Program-made: the position numbers and the translations under genes
Notes under the pieces: model-generated
The model's database searches: none
What the model saw: only the letters and a program-made list of their open reading frames with translations
Told to the model about the DNA's origin: nothing
Shown: positions 12,960 to 19,874 of the stretch, piece after piece
Position numbering within the stretch: position 1 is the stretch's first letter
Layout: every line of letters begins with the position of its first letter
From: Desulfarculales bacterium UBA702
GTDB taxonomy: Bacteria > Desulfobacterota > Syntrophobacteria > Syntrophobacterales > Syntrophobacteraceae
DNA: 19,874 nt
Direction of reading: 5' to 3'
Assembly: GCA_002298165.1 (NCBI GenBank)
Contig: DBMI01000055.1
Span: 1 to 19,874 of the forward strand

Positions 12960-14504
12960 ATGGCAATCTCCGGCGCCCCGGTAGTTGAATTCAGGAATAT
13001 CTCCAAAAGATTCGGCTCCTTCCACGCAAACAGAAATATAAACCTTTGCGTCGACCAGGGTGAGATCCACGCAATCTCGGGGGAGAACGGAGCGGGAAAG
13101 ACAACGCTCATGAATATGCTCTTCGGGCGGGTAATGCCGGATGCCGGTTCCGTACTGTTGCGAGGAAAGCCGCTTAGGATGCGAAATCCGCGTGATGCCA
13201 TTCGAGCCGGGATCGGAATGGTCCCTCAGGAACTTTTATATTTCCCGCAGCTGTCGGTTCTGGAGAACATAATACTCGGGAGCGAGCCCTCACGAGCCGG
13301 GATAATCGGAAGGCGGGCGGCCGAAAAGGAGGTTCTGTGCCTCCGCGACGCTTTCGGATTCCAGATCGACCCGAGCCTGCCAGCCGGGGAGCTTCCCTTT
13401 GCTGCAAGGCGCCAGGTCGAGCTTATGAGGATGCTCTACCGCAGGGCGGAAATACTCATCCTCGATGAGCCGACAAGCTCTCTCGGGCCTGGAGAGGTCG
13501 AAAAGTTTCTTGATGTGCTTCGATCTTTTCGCGCCGGGGGCAGGACTATCCTCTTCATAAGCCACAGGCTCGACGAGGTGTTCGCCGTTGCCGACAAAAT
13601 AACGGTGCTTAGGCGCGGAAGTATTGTCCGGACCCTCGAATCGAAAAAAACCTCCAAGTCAGAAATCGCCCGGTTGATGGTGGGCGGAGACGAGATTTCC
13701 TGTCCGAATGCAGTGACGGAAGACCGGAATCGCCCCGCAGCCGCCTCTGAGCCTCCGCCGCTCCTTGAAGTAGAGGGCCTTTGCGTCGAATCGGCGGGCG
13801 CTGAGCCTCTAATCAAATGCATCTCCTTCAGTATTGCCGTGGGAGAAATATTCGGGCTGGCCGGGGTTGTCGGAAACGGCCAGCGCTTGCTTGCTCGCGC
13901 CCTTTCGGGAAGAGAAAAGGCATCAGGCGGAAAGATGACTTTCGGTGGGGCCGACATAACGAGGCTCGGCATCGATGCGAGACTTCGGGCCGGCATTTCC
14001 AGGCTTTCAGAAAATCCTGCCGAGGAGGCGCTCCTCCCCGATCGTCCCCTCTGGGAAAATTTCCTTCTCGGAAGGCAGCGTGAAAGCAAATTTCAGAAAA
14101 GTGGAATTATCCGCAAAGGCGAAGCAGTGCAATTCGCAAGCGATCTGATTTCTGAAAACGGCATCGCGGCACAAAGCCCGCTCGATCCGCCGGCAAGTCT
14201 TTCTGGAGGGAACCGGCAGAAAGCCGCCCTGGCCCGACTTTTTGCCGGCAGCCCAAAGCTGGCAATACTGGAGCAGCCATCGCGCGGGCTCGATCTTCAC
14301 GCCTCAGCCGGGATGCGGGATAAAATTTTTGAACTGAGCAGGCAGGGAACCGCTGTTATAGTCTTCTCCTACGATCTCGACGAGCTTTTGTCACTTTGCG
14401 ACCGCATTGCCGTAATTTACCGCGGCAGGCTGATGGGAACCATTGAGCGCAGCCTGTTTTCACGCGATCTGCTTGGCAGGTGGATGGTTGGAATTAGCTC
14501 CTAA
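12960..14504 (+). CDS. ABC transporter ATP-binding protein, double-domain (BMP/nucleoside importer type)
   Basis: The 514-residue ATPase carries two ABC domains, as in NupO/YufO and RbsA-like proteins. Domain 1: Walker A GENGAGKT (41-48), Q-loop MVPQE (88-91), Walker B LILDEPTS (166-173) and the H-loop ISHRLDE (His202). Its signature is degenerate (LPFAARRQ at 145-152 in place of LSGGQ). Domain 2: Walker A is degenerate (AGVVGNGQRLL, 301-311, no GKS/T), but the signature LSGGNRQ (414-420) and LEQPSRGLD (437-445) are present. The H-loop His is replaced (SYDLDE). It energises uptake through the two permeases downstream. It starts 49 bases after the binding-protein gene; the ribosome site AGGGAG is rather far (10 bases) from the ATG. 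Confidence 0.92.
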   Translation: MAISGAPVVEFRNISKRFGSFHANRNINLCVDQGEIHAISGENGAGKTTLMNMLFGRVMPDAGSVLLRGKPLRMRNPRDAIRAGIGMVPQELLYFPQLSVLENIILGSEPSRAGIIGRRAAEKEVLCLRDAFGFQIDPSLPAGELPFAARRQVELMRMLYRRAEILILDEPTSSLGPGEVEKFLDVLRSFRAGGRTILFISHRLDEVFAVADKITVLRRGSIVRTLESKKTSKSEIARLMVGGDEISCPNAVTEDRNRPAAASEPPPLLEVEGLCVESAGAEPLIKCISFSIAVGEIFGLAGVVGNGQRLLARALSGREKASGGKMTFGGADITRLGIDARLRAGISRLSENPAEEALLPDRPLWENFLLGRQRESKFQKSGIIRKGEAVQFASDLISENGIAAQSPLDPPASLSGGNRQKAALARLFAGSPKLAILEQPSRGLDLHASAGMRDKIFELSRQGTAVIVFSYDLDELLSLCDRIAVIYRGRLMGTIERSLFSRDLLGRWMVGISS

Positions 14505-14794
14505 TGTGGAGTGCGTCTTCACCAGAGACTCGGTGTGGCACGTCTCCCGGAGCTGTGCCTAAATCCCGAATGGAAAAACAATGGGCCGAGATTGAAGGAG
14601 AACTCCCCTCCACTGGTGGGAGGATTGAAATTCTTAGATCTTTTGGTAACCCTCCACTAGATCCCTCAAAGGGAGGTGAATTCGCATCTGGTCCTCCCAA
14701 TGAGCTAGGGGAATTTGCACCGTGGCCAGTTAAGCCGGCCAAAAACGGAGGATGTGGCGCGGTCAGGAGACCGGCCACAACGGGCGGATAATCA
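14505..14794 (+). repeat. 290-base intra-operon spacer with imperfect repeats
   Basis: No credible gene lies here. A 95-codon open frame covers it, but it is Pro/Gly/Ser-rich, lacks a ribosome site and matches no family. An imperfect direct repeat is visible. CCTCCACT starts a hairpin-forming unit ending in GGGAGG and GAA(A)TTC at 14607-14633 and again at 14651-14683. A third, weaker unit CCTCCC ... GGGGAATT lies near 14693-14716. A long hairpin follows at 14754-14778. The region looks like a small non-coding insertion between the ATPase and permease genes, which in this operon type are normally close or overlapping. Confidence 0.5.
14754..14778 (+). other. Strong hairpin just before the first permease gene
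   Basis: GTGGC-(G)-CGGTC-AGGA-GACCG-GCCAC forms 10 base pairs with one bulged base and a 4-base loop. There is no T-run, so it is unlikely to be a terminator. It ends 16 bases before the permease GTG and could protect or process the downstream half of the operon mRNA, or limit ribosome access. Confidence 0.5.
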
Positions 14795-15883
14795 GTGGAG
14801 ACCGGATTGAGACCCGATAGCAAATCATCTTTTGCAACACTCCTGCCGGCATTAATCGTTGGTGCGCTTATTTGCATGGCCATGGCGGCGGCAATTGGGG
14901 CGCGTCCGCTCGAGCTTGTGCAAACAATCTGGATGGGCGCATGGGGGACAGCCGATGCTGCGATAAACACCCTCACCAAGATGACACCTCTGCTCCTGAC
15001 CGGCCTTGCCGTGGCGCTTGCCTACAGGGCTGGGCTTTTGAATGTTGGATGCGAAGGTCAACTGACTGTTGGAGCGCTTGCCGGTGCAACAGTCGCCATC
15101 AAATGTGCTTTCTTACCTTCATTCCTACTGCTACCACTCTCTCTTATTTCCGGTGCCCTGATAGGGGGAATCTGGGCCTGGCCCGCCGTGGTACTGCGAA
15201 GGTGGCGTATGGTTCACGAAGTAATAAGCACCCTTCTTTTGAATTACCTGGCAATTAACCTTTGCGCCTACCTTGTTTCTGGACCACTTGGAGACGGGTC
15301 GGCCATGGGCAGGACCCCGGCCATTGCACCGGGGGCTGAAATGCCGGCTATCCTCCACAGCGGGTCGCTCTACCTCACCGCAGCTCCCATTTTTGCTTTG
15401 CTGCTATGCTTTGCCGCATCTTTCTGGCTCTGCCGGACAATCTGGGGCTTCGAGGCAAGGTCTGTTGGCTCAAATCCGGAAGCGGCTTTCAACGCCGGCA
15501 TTTCAGCGTCAATATGGCAGACACGGATCTTCATGATGAGCGGCGCCCTGGCTGGACTTGCCGGGGCACTCGAGGTAACCGCTGTTCACCATCGGTTCTA
15601 CAGGGCTTTTTCACCGGGCTACGGGTTTGACGGCCTTACCGCCGCATTTCTGGCAAACGGTTCCCCGGAATGGCTCTGGCTGAGTGCGCTTTTCCTTGCG
15701 AGCCTGCGTTCCGCCGATAAATGGCTGCAAATCGGATTAAATATATCCCCGAATTATATCTGGGTGATACAGGCCGTTCTCCTGCTCTGCGTGGCCTGCC
15801 GGCAACGGATCGGGAATGGTTTTTGGCGAATTCTCAACAGGTTACGAACCAATTCGGCCTTGAATGAGCACCTTGAAGGGTAA
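14795..15883 (+). CDS. ABC transporter permease, BMP/nucleoside importer type (first permease)
   Basis: This 362-residue inner-membrane permease of the BPD_transp_2 (branched-chain/sugar/nucleoside) superfamily corresponds to NupP/YufP. The first helix spans about residues 14-35. The conserved RAGLLNVGCEGQLTVGA block (78-94) is the family's hallmark, followed by the MVHEVISTLLLNYLA segment. A cytoplasmic coupling segment (ARSVGSNPEAAFNAGI) precedes the last helices. About eight to ten hydrophobic segments are visible. The start is uncertain: GTG 14795 has only a weak GGCGGA upstream, while TTG 14807 has GGAG at a good distance. It follows a 290-base non-coding spacer and lies 14 bases before the amidohydrolase gene. 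Confidence 0.9.
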   Translation: METGLRPDSKSSFATLLPALIVGALICMAMAAAIGARPLELVQTIWMGAWGTADAAINTLTKMTPLLLTGLAVALAYRAGLLNVGCEGQLTVGALAGATVAIKCAFLPSFLLLPLSLISGALIGGIWAWPAVVLRRWRMVHEVISTLLLNYLAINLCAYLVSGPLGDGSAMGRTPAIAPGAEMPAILHSGSLYLTAAPIFALLLCFAASFWLCRTIWGFEARSVGSNPEAAFNAGISASIWQTRIFMMSGALAGLAGALEVTAVHHRFYRAFSPGYGFDGLTAAFLANGSPEWLWLSALFLASLRSADKWLQIGLNISPNYIWVIQAVLLLCVACRQRIGNGFWRILNRLRTNSALNEHLEG

Positions 15884-15897
15884 GAAAAGAGGAAACA

Positions 15898-17640
15898 ATG
15901 TCTGCGTCTACAGATAAATGGCGATATGGAACCCTATTCCTCGCGCTGTTCATCCTTGTCGGTTTTTTGTCTTTTGACTGCAATGCGCGGGAGGGGCCGG
16001 CCGATCTGGTTATCATAAACGGCAAAATCGCTACCGTGGATGAAAATAACCCGAATGCAGAGGCGCTGGCGGTTCGAGGCGATCTCATCGTGGCAGTTGG
16101 GACCAGCAACGATATTCGCCCCTATATAGGCCATTCCACAAAAGTTTTGGACATCAAAGGAAAGTTCGCCATGCCGGGTTTTATAGAGGGTCACGGACAT
16201 TTGATACTGCTCGGCCGGTCCAAAATGGAGCTTGATCTTACGAAGGCCGTCAATTGGGATGAGATAGTGGCGATCATCAGGGAAAACGTCCGGAAAGCCA
16301 AACCCGGAGAGTGGATTCTGGGCAATGGATGGCATCAGGAAAAATGGGATAAAACCCCATCTCCCGCAATTGAAGGCTATCCGACCGATGAGGCTCTAAA
16401 CGCCGTTTCTCCCAATAATCCGGTGCTGCTGACCCACGCCAGCGGGCATGCCCTTTTTGCTAATGCCAAGGCTCGGGAACTGGCCGGAATTACCAGGTTA
16501 ACTCCCGATCCTAACGGGGGACGAATTCTCAGGGACGTCAATGGTAATCCGGCAGGGGTATTTTTTGATGGCGCGGAAGGCCTTATCAGAAAGGCCTACG
16601 ATGAAAGCCTCGCCCGGCGCACACCAGAGGAGGCCGAAGCTCAATCACGCCGTGCAATCGATCTTGGCGTCCAGGACTGCCTGTCCAAAGGCGTCACCAG
16701 CTTTCAGGATGCAGCCTCTTCGTTCAAGGACATCGATACCTACAAAAGAATGGTCCAGGAAAAAAACCTCGGGATCCGTTTATGGGCAATGATCCATGAA
16801 GACAATCAGAACCTGGCCGCAAATATCGCCCGATACAGGCTCGTGGATTTCGGCGACAGAAGACTTACCGTGCGTGCGGTCAAAAAATTCATGGACGGTG
16901 CCCTGGGCTCGCACACGGCATGGATGCTCGAGCCATATTCCGATTTGCCGGAGAGCACCGGTTTAAACGTCGAATCCACACGGGAGATCCTGGACGCTGC
17001 GCGCATAGCAATCAAGAATGATTTCCAGTTTTGCGTCCACGCCATAGGGGACCGCGCCAATCGGGAGACCCTCGATATCTATGAGAGTGTCTTCAAGGAA
17101 AACCCCGAGCGCAAGATGCTTCGGTGGCGGGTCGAGCACGCACAGCATCTCAACCCTGCCGATATTCCCCGTTTTGCGCAACTTGGGGTACTGGCATCGA
17201 TGCAGGCGGTCCATTGTACATCGGATGGCCCCTGGGTCACAAAGAGGATCGGACAGAAGCGCGCCGAGGAGGGTGCCTACGTCTGGCAAAGGCTTATGCG
17301 AACCGGGGCGCTGGTCAAGAATGGAACCGATACCCCGGTGGAAGATGTTGACCCGATCACGAACTTTTATGCCGCCGTAACCAGAAAGCTGCCCGACGGC
17401 TCGATCTTCTATCCCGATCAGCGGATGAGCCGCGAAGAGGCGCTGAGGGCCTACACCATCAACAACGCCTACAGCGCGTTCGAAGAGGATATAAAAGGCT
17501 CGCTGAAGCCTGGAAAACTTGCTGATATAACGATTCTTTCAAAAGACATCATGAAGATTCCGGAAAATGAGATCCCAAGTGCCCGGGTGATCTACACGAT
17601 TGTCGGGGGCAAGATTGTGTATCAGAGAAGTGAACTATAA
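15898..17640 (+). CDS. Exported YtcJ-like metal-dependent amidohydrolase (amidohydrolase family 3)
   Basis: The 580-residue enzyme has an N-terminal signal peptide (hydrophobic core TLFLALFILVGFLSF, likely cut after CNA at residue 30; the Cys is not in a good lipobox), so it probably works in the periplasm. The rest is a YtcJ-like amidohydrolase. ADLVIINGKIATVD is the outer beta domain, with GHGHL (His99, His101) for the metal site. Then come HASGH (180-184), KKFMDGALGSHTA (329-341), HAIGDRAN (381-388), EHAQHL (413-418) and GTDTPVEDVDP with Asp478. The C-terminal ADITILSKD closes the beta domain. Such enzymes hydrolyse amide-type bonds in cyclic or N-acylated compounds; this substrate is unknown. 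GAGG six bases before the ATG gives a clear start. It lies 14 bases after one permease gene and about 12-25 bases before the other, so it is part of the importer operon. Confidence 0.9.
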   Translation: MSASTDKWRYGTLFLALFILVGFLSFDCNAREGPADLVIINGKIATVDENNPNAEALAVRGDLIVAVGTSNDIRPYIGHSTKVLDIKGKFAMPGFIEGHGHLILLGRSKMELDLTKAVNWDEIVAIIRENVRKAKPGEWILGNGWHQEKWDKTPSPAIEGYPTDEALNAVSPNNPVLLTHASGHALFANAKARELAGITRLTPDPNGGRILRDVNGNPAGVFFDGAEGLIRKAYDESLARRTPEEAEAQSRRAIDLGVQDCLSKGVTSFQDAASSFKDIDTYKRMVQEKNLGIRLWAMIHEDNQNLAANIARYRLVDFGDRRLTVRAVKKFMDGALGSHTAWMLEPYSDLPESTGLNVESTREILDAARIAIKNDFQFCVHAIGDRANRETLDIYESVFKENPERKMLRWRVEHAQHLNPADIPRFAQLGVLASMQAVHCTSDGPWVTKRIGQKRAEEGAYVWQRLMRTGALVKNGTDTPVEDVDPITNFYAAVTRKLPDGSIFYPDQRMSREEALRAYTINNAYSAFEEDIKGSLKPGKLADITILSKDIMKIPENEIPSARVIYTIVGGKIVYQRSEL

Positions 17641-17652
17641 CCGCTCAAATTT

Positions 17653-18573
17653 TTGACTGAAATAATGATGCCTTCTTTTGAACTGATCACGCTTACTCTC
17701 CTGAAGGCTACCCCGCTGCTCCTCGCGGCTTTTGGCGGACTCATATGCGAACTTAGCGGGCTGATCAATTTCGCCCTCGAAGGGATGATGCTGTGCGGAG
17801 CTTTTGCCGCCATACTCGGTGCCTGGGCAACCGGTTCCCCCTGGTTGGGTCTTCTTTTCGGCATCATAGCCGGCATTTGTGCCTCGGCGGTGCACGCAAC
17901 GGCAAGCCTAAAGCTCGGGGCAAACCAGATCGTCAGCTCGATTGCCGTAAATCTGCTTGCCGCGGGACTTACCGGGCTCCTTTTGAACCAGATATTCGGG
18001 GTGTATGGGACCTCCCCCACCGTGGCCAAACTTCCCGAAATGAACGCATTGCTGCACCGCAACATGCCTTCTCCGGATGGGACTTTCGAGGGGATCTCGA
18101 TCCTGGTACCCATCGCATTTGCACTCGCGTGTGGTGTGATGGCCTGTCTGAGGTGGACTGTTGCCGGACTGCGCCTCAAGGCCTGCGGAGAAAGCCCCGA
18201 AGCCGCCGCTGCAGCAGGGCTGAGCGTTTTCAGAATCAGGTTTTTAGCGGCATGCGCCGGAGGAGCGCTTGCGGGAATGGGCGGGGCCTATCTCTCGATA
18301 GGGGATCTCTCCCAGTTTGTCGAGAATATGACTCAGGGTAGGGGATATCTGGCTATTGCGGCTGTAATACTTGGAAGATGGCGGCCGGCCGGAGTGTTTT
18401 CAGCAGTGCTTTTCTTCGGATTTTGCGACGCCGCATCGGAGTGGCTCTCCGTCAGATGGACAGCAATGCCCGCGCAGCTTTTCCTAGGGCTGCCCTACGC
18501 GGCCTGTTTCACCGTCCTTGCCTTCTACTCGGGAAAAAGACGCCCGCCGTCAGCACTGGGGCGAGTGGAGTAA
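17653..18573 (+). CDS. ABC transporter permease, BMP/nucleoside importer type (second permease)
   Basis: This 306-residue inner-membrane permease, the NupQ/YufQ counterpart, pairs with the first permease. Early residues TPLLLAAFGGLICELSGLIN lead into the conserved FALEGMMLCGAFAA block. LGANQIVSSIAVNLLAAG is a family segment, and RLKACGESPEAAAAAGLSV (about 175-193) is the cytoplasmic coupling region. GRGYLAIAAVILGRW precedes the last helices. The TTG at 17653 opens the frame; ATG 17665 or 17668 are equally possible and no clear ribosome site is seen. Translational coupling to the amidohydrolase gene ending at 17640 is plausible. No convincing terminator follows. Confidence 0.9.
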   Translation: MTEIMMPSFELITLTLLKATPLLLAAFGGLICELSGLINFALEGMMLCGAFAAILGAWATGSPWLGLLFGIIAGICASAVHATASLKLGANQIVSSIAVNLLAAGLTGLLLNQIFGVYGTSPTVAKLPEMNALLHRNMPSPDGTFEGISILVPIAFALACGVMACLRWTVAGLRLKACGESPEAAAAAGLSVFRIRFLAACAGGALAGMGGAYLSIGDLSQFVENMTQGRGYLAIAAVILGRWRPAGVFSAVLFFGFCDAASEWLSVRWTAMPAQLFLGLPYAACFTVLAFYSGKRRPPSALGRVE

Positions 18574-18691
18574 GGCTTTGCCTAAGTACAATCCTTTACT
18601 TCCTTAAAGCAACCTCCTTGGTGATTTCGGGCCATTTCATTTTCACCCCCGGCGGGATATACTCGAAATTTGAATTAAGGTGGGGTTTTCC

Positions 18692-18720
18692 TTGACTTTT
18701 ACTTGCCCCTTTTTTAGAAG
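18692..18720 (+). promoter_or_regulatory. Candidate sigma-70 promoter for hisS
   Basis: TTGACT (18692-18697), a 17-base spacer and TAGAAG (18715-18720) lie about 43 bases before the hisS start in an otherwise gene-free 189-base gap after the importer operon. The -35 matches five of six and the -10 four of six consensus bases. Confidence 0.45.
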
Positions 18721-18762
18721 TGGTCGATTGTCTTGAAATTTTCAACGATCAGCGGAGATGGA

Positions 18763-19874
18763 ATGGAAGCCCTTCAGGCCGTTAGAGGCATGAACGATAT
18801 ATTACCCGACCAGATCGGGTGGTGGCAGAAAATCGAGAGAACGGCGCGCGAAGTGCTCGAAAATTTCGGCTACCGGGAGATCCGAACGCCTGTTGCGGAA
18901 AAGCTCGAATTATTCGCAAGGAGCATCGGCGAGAGCACCGATATCGTCGAAAAGGAGATGTACTCGTTCCAGGACAGAAACGGCGATTGGCTGGCTCTTC
19001 GTCCGGAAGCAACCGCGTCGATTGTTCGTGCTTACATACAGCATAATCTCCAAGCCGATCCGATACTTCAAAAATACTACGCCATAGGGCCGATGTTCCG
19101 GCACGAGCGGCCGCAAAAGGGGCGCTACCGGCAGTTCCACCAAATTGACGCGGAAGTCTTTGGCATCGATTCACCGATGATCGATGCTGAAATCATGCAC
19201 ATGCTGCATCTTTTCCTGGATCGTCTCGGCGTATCGGGCATCATGCTCAATATAAATACCTTGGGCTGCCCGGAATGCAGGAAGACATACAGGAAAATCC
19301 TGCAGGATTACCTAATGTCGGCCGGAGATGATTTTTGCCCCGACTGCCTGCGCCGAAGGGTGAGTAATCCACTGCGCGTTTTCGACTGCAAGGTAGAGCG
19401 CTGCAAGGCCCTGATCGAGGGTGCGCCTGCCATTATGGATTCTATTGACGACGAGTGCCGCGCGCATTTTGGAGCCGTAAGGGGGTATCTCACCAAACTT
19501 GGAACTCCCCATGTGATAAACCCGCGAATGGTACGAGGCCTCGACTATTACATGCGGACGACCTTCGAGGTCGTAACCGACCGCCTCGGGTCTCAGAACG
19601 CAATCGGCGGCGGTGGCCGCTACAATGGGCTCGTGAAAGATCTCGGCGGCCCGGATGTTCCGGGGATCGGCTTCGCAATAGGAATGGAGCGATTGATACT
19701 GCTGCTGCAGCAGGACCGGACCGAACCGGCCCGTGCGGCCCAGGTTTTCGTTGCCGCACTGGGGGCGGCGGCAGGGGCCCAGGGGTTCCTGCTCGTACAG
19801 GAGCTTCGGGACCGCGGGATAGAGGCGGAGATGGACTACGAAGGCCGCAGCCTCAAGAGCCAGATGCGCCGGGC
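18763..19874 (+). CDS. hisS: Histidyl-tRNA synthetase, 5' part (runs off the right edge)
   Basis: HisRS charges tRNA-His. The first 370 codons are present of an expected 420 or so. The N-terminus EALQAVRGMNDILP is typical. Class II motif 2 is FRHERPQKGRYRQF (112-125). The two histidine-specific motifs are RGLDYYMRTTFE (258-269) and GGGGRYNGLV (282-291), and motif 3 is GFAIGMER (303-310). Four Cys pairs or singles (CPEC 170, CPDC 192, Cys209, Cys214) form the insertion seen in many bacterial HisRS with possible Zn binding. GGAG lies five bases before the ATG at 18763; an overlapping ATG at 18758 is out of frame. The anticodon-binding domain is just beginning at the edge (AQVFVAAL). It appears to be a separate transcription unit from the importer. 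Confidence 0.95.
   Translation, partial: MEALQAVRGMNDILPDQIGWWQKIERTAREVLENFGYREIRTPVAEKLELFARSIGESTDIVEKEMYSFQDRNGDWLALRPEATASIVRAYIQHNLQADPILQKYYAIGPMFRHERPQKGRYRQFHQIDAEVFGIDSPMIDAEIMHMLHLFLDRLGVSGIMLNINTLGCPECRKTYRKILQDYLMSAGDDFCPDCLRRRVSNPLRVFDCKVERCKALIEGAPAIMDSIDDECRAHFGAVRGYLTKLGTPHVINPRMVRGLDYYMRTTFEVVTDRLGSQNAIGGGGRYNGLVKDLGGPDVPGIGFAIGMERLILLLQQDRTEPARAAQVFVAALGAAAGAQGFLLVQELRDRGIEAEMDYEGRSLKSQMRR

Noticed and set aside
13436..14089. Long minus-strand frame (217 codons) inside the ABC ATPase gene
   Set aside because: Antisense shadow of a high-GC gene; Ser/Pro/Arg-rich and without motifs, while the sense frame carries complete ABC motifs.
14494..14979. Minus-strand 161-codon frame over the operon spacer and permease start
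   Set aside because: Pro/Ser/Gly-rich, partly antisense to the permease, with no recognizable domain.
1..19874. CRISPR arrays, toxin-antitoxin pairs, phage or transposase genes
   Set aside because: No regularly spaced repeats, no transposase or integrase motifs, and no convincing toxin-antitoxin pair. The left-edge nucleotidyltransferase-like fragment is cut, so an AbiEii/MNT-type partner cannot be judged.

Overview
The window looks like chromosomal DNA of a mesophilic, moderately GC-rich Gram-negative bacterium. The best guess is a deltaproteobacterium (Desulfobacterota, for example a Syntrophobacter-like syntroph or sulfate reducer). This rests on the mix of families seen: ThyX, dimeric dUTPase, DUF2284, rSAM/selenodomain-associated transferases, a YjbQ protein of the GSTA type, and a BMP-family nucleoside importer. 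No lineage marker such as rRNA is present, so the assignment is an inference. There are no tRNA, rRNA, CRISPR, phage or intact IS genes.

Left part (1-5800). A nucleotidyltransferase-like gene cut by the window edge is followed by a minus-strand pair (YjbQ-family protein, then an SDR oxidoreductase). Divergent from these is ribonuclease Z, with a clear intrinsic terminator. A 56-residue DUF1328 membrane protein with its own promoter comes next. Then a two-gene minus-strand operon encodes a Cys-rich DUF2284 protein and a protein fusing rSAM/selenodomain-associated transferase types 1 and 2.

Middle (5640-8930). A cluster of hairpins precedes a gene for an extremely histidine-rich 88-residue protein (32 His). 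After it come a DUF1566 protein, the tRNA methyltransferase TrmL, and a poorly recognisable stretch. That stretch holds an ORF split by an in-frame TGA, two hypothetical proteins, and a possible decayed DUF1232 gene.

Thymidylate block (8933-11534, minus strand). FAD-dependent thymidylate synthase ThyX, dimeric dUTPase and thymidylate kinase lie side by side. They cover dUTP to dUMP, dUMP to dTMP and dTMP to dTDP. A terminator separates thyX from the dUTPase-tmk pair.

Right part (11858-18573, plus strand). This is a complete BMP-type (nucleoside/purine-like) ABC importer: periplasmic binding protein, double ATPase and two permeases. A signal-peptide-bearing, YtcJ-like metal-dependent amidohydrolase is encoded between the two permease genes. 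A periplasmic hydrolysis-plus-uptake system for an unidentified substrate is the most interesting hypothesis in the window. A promoter and the 5' 370 codons of hisS close the window.
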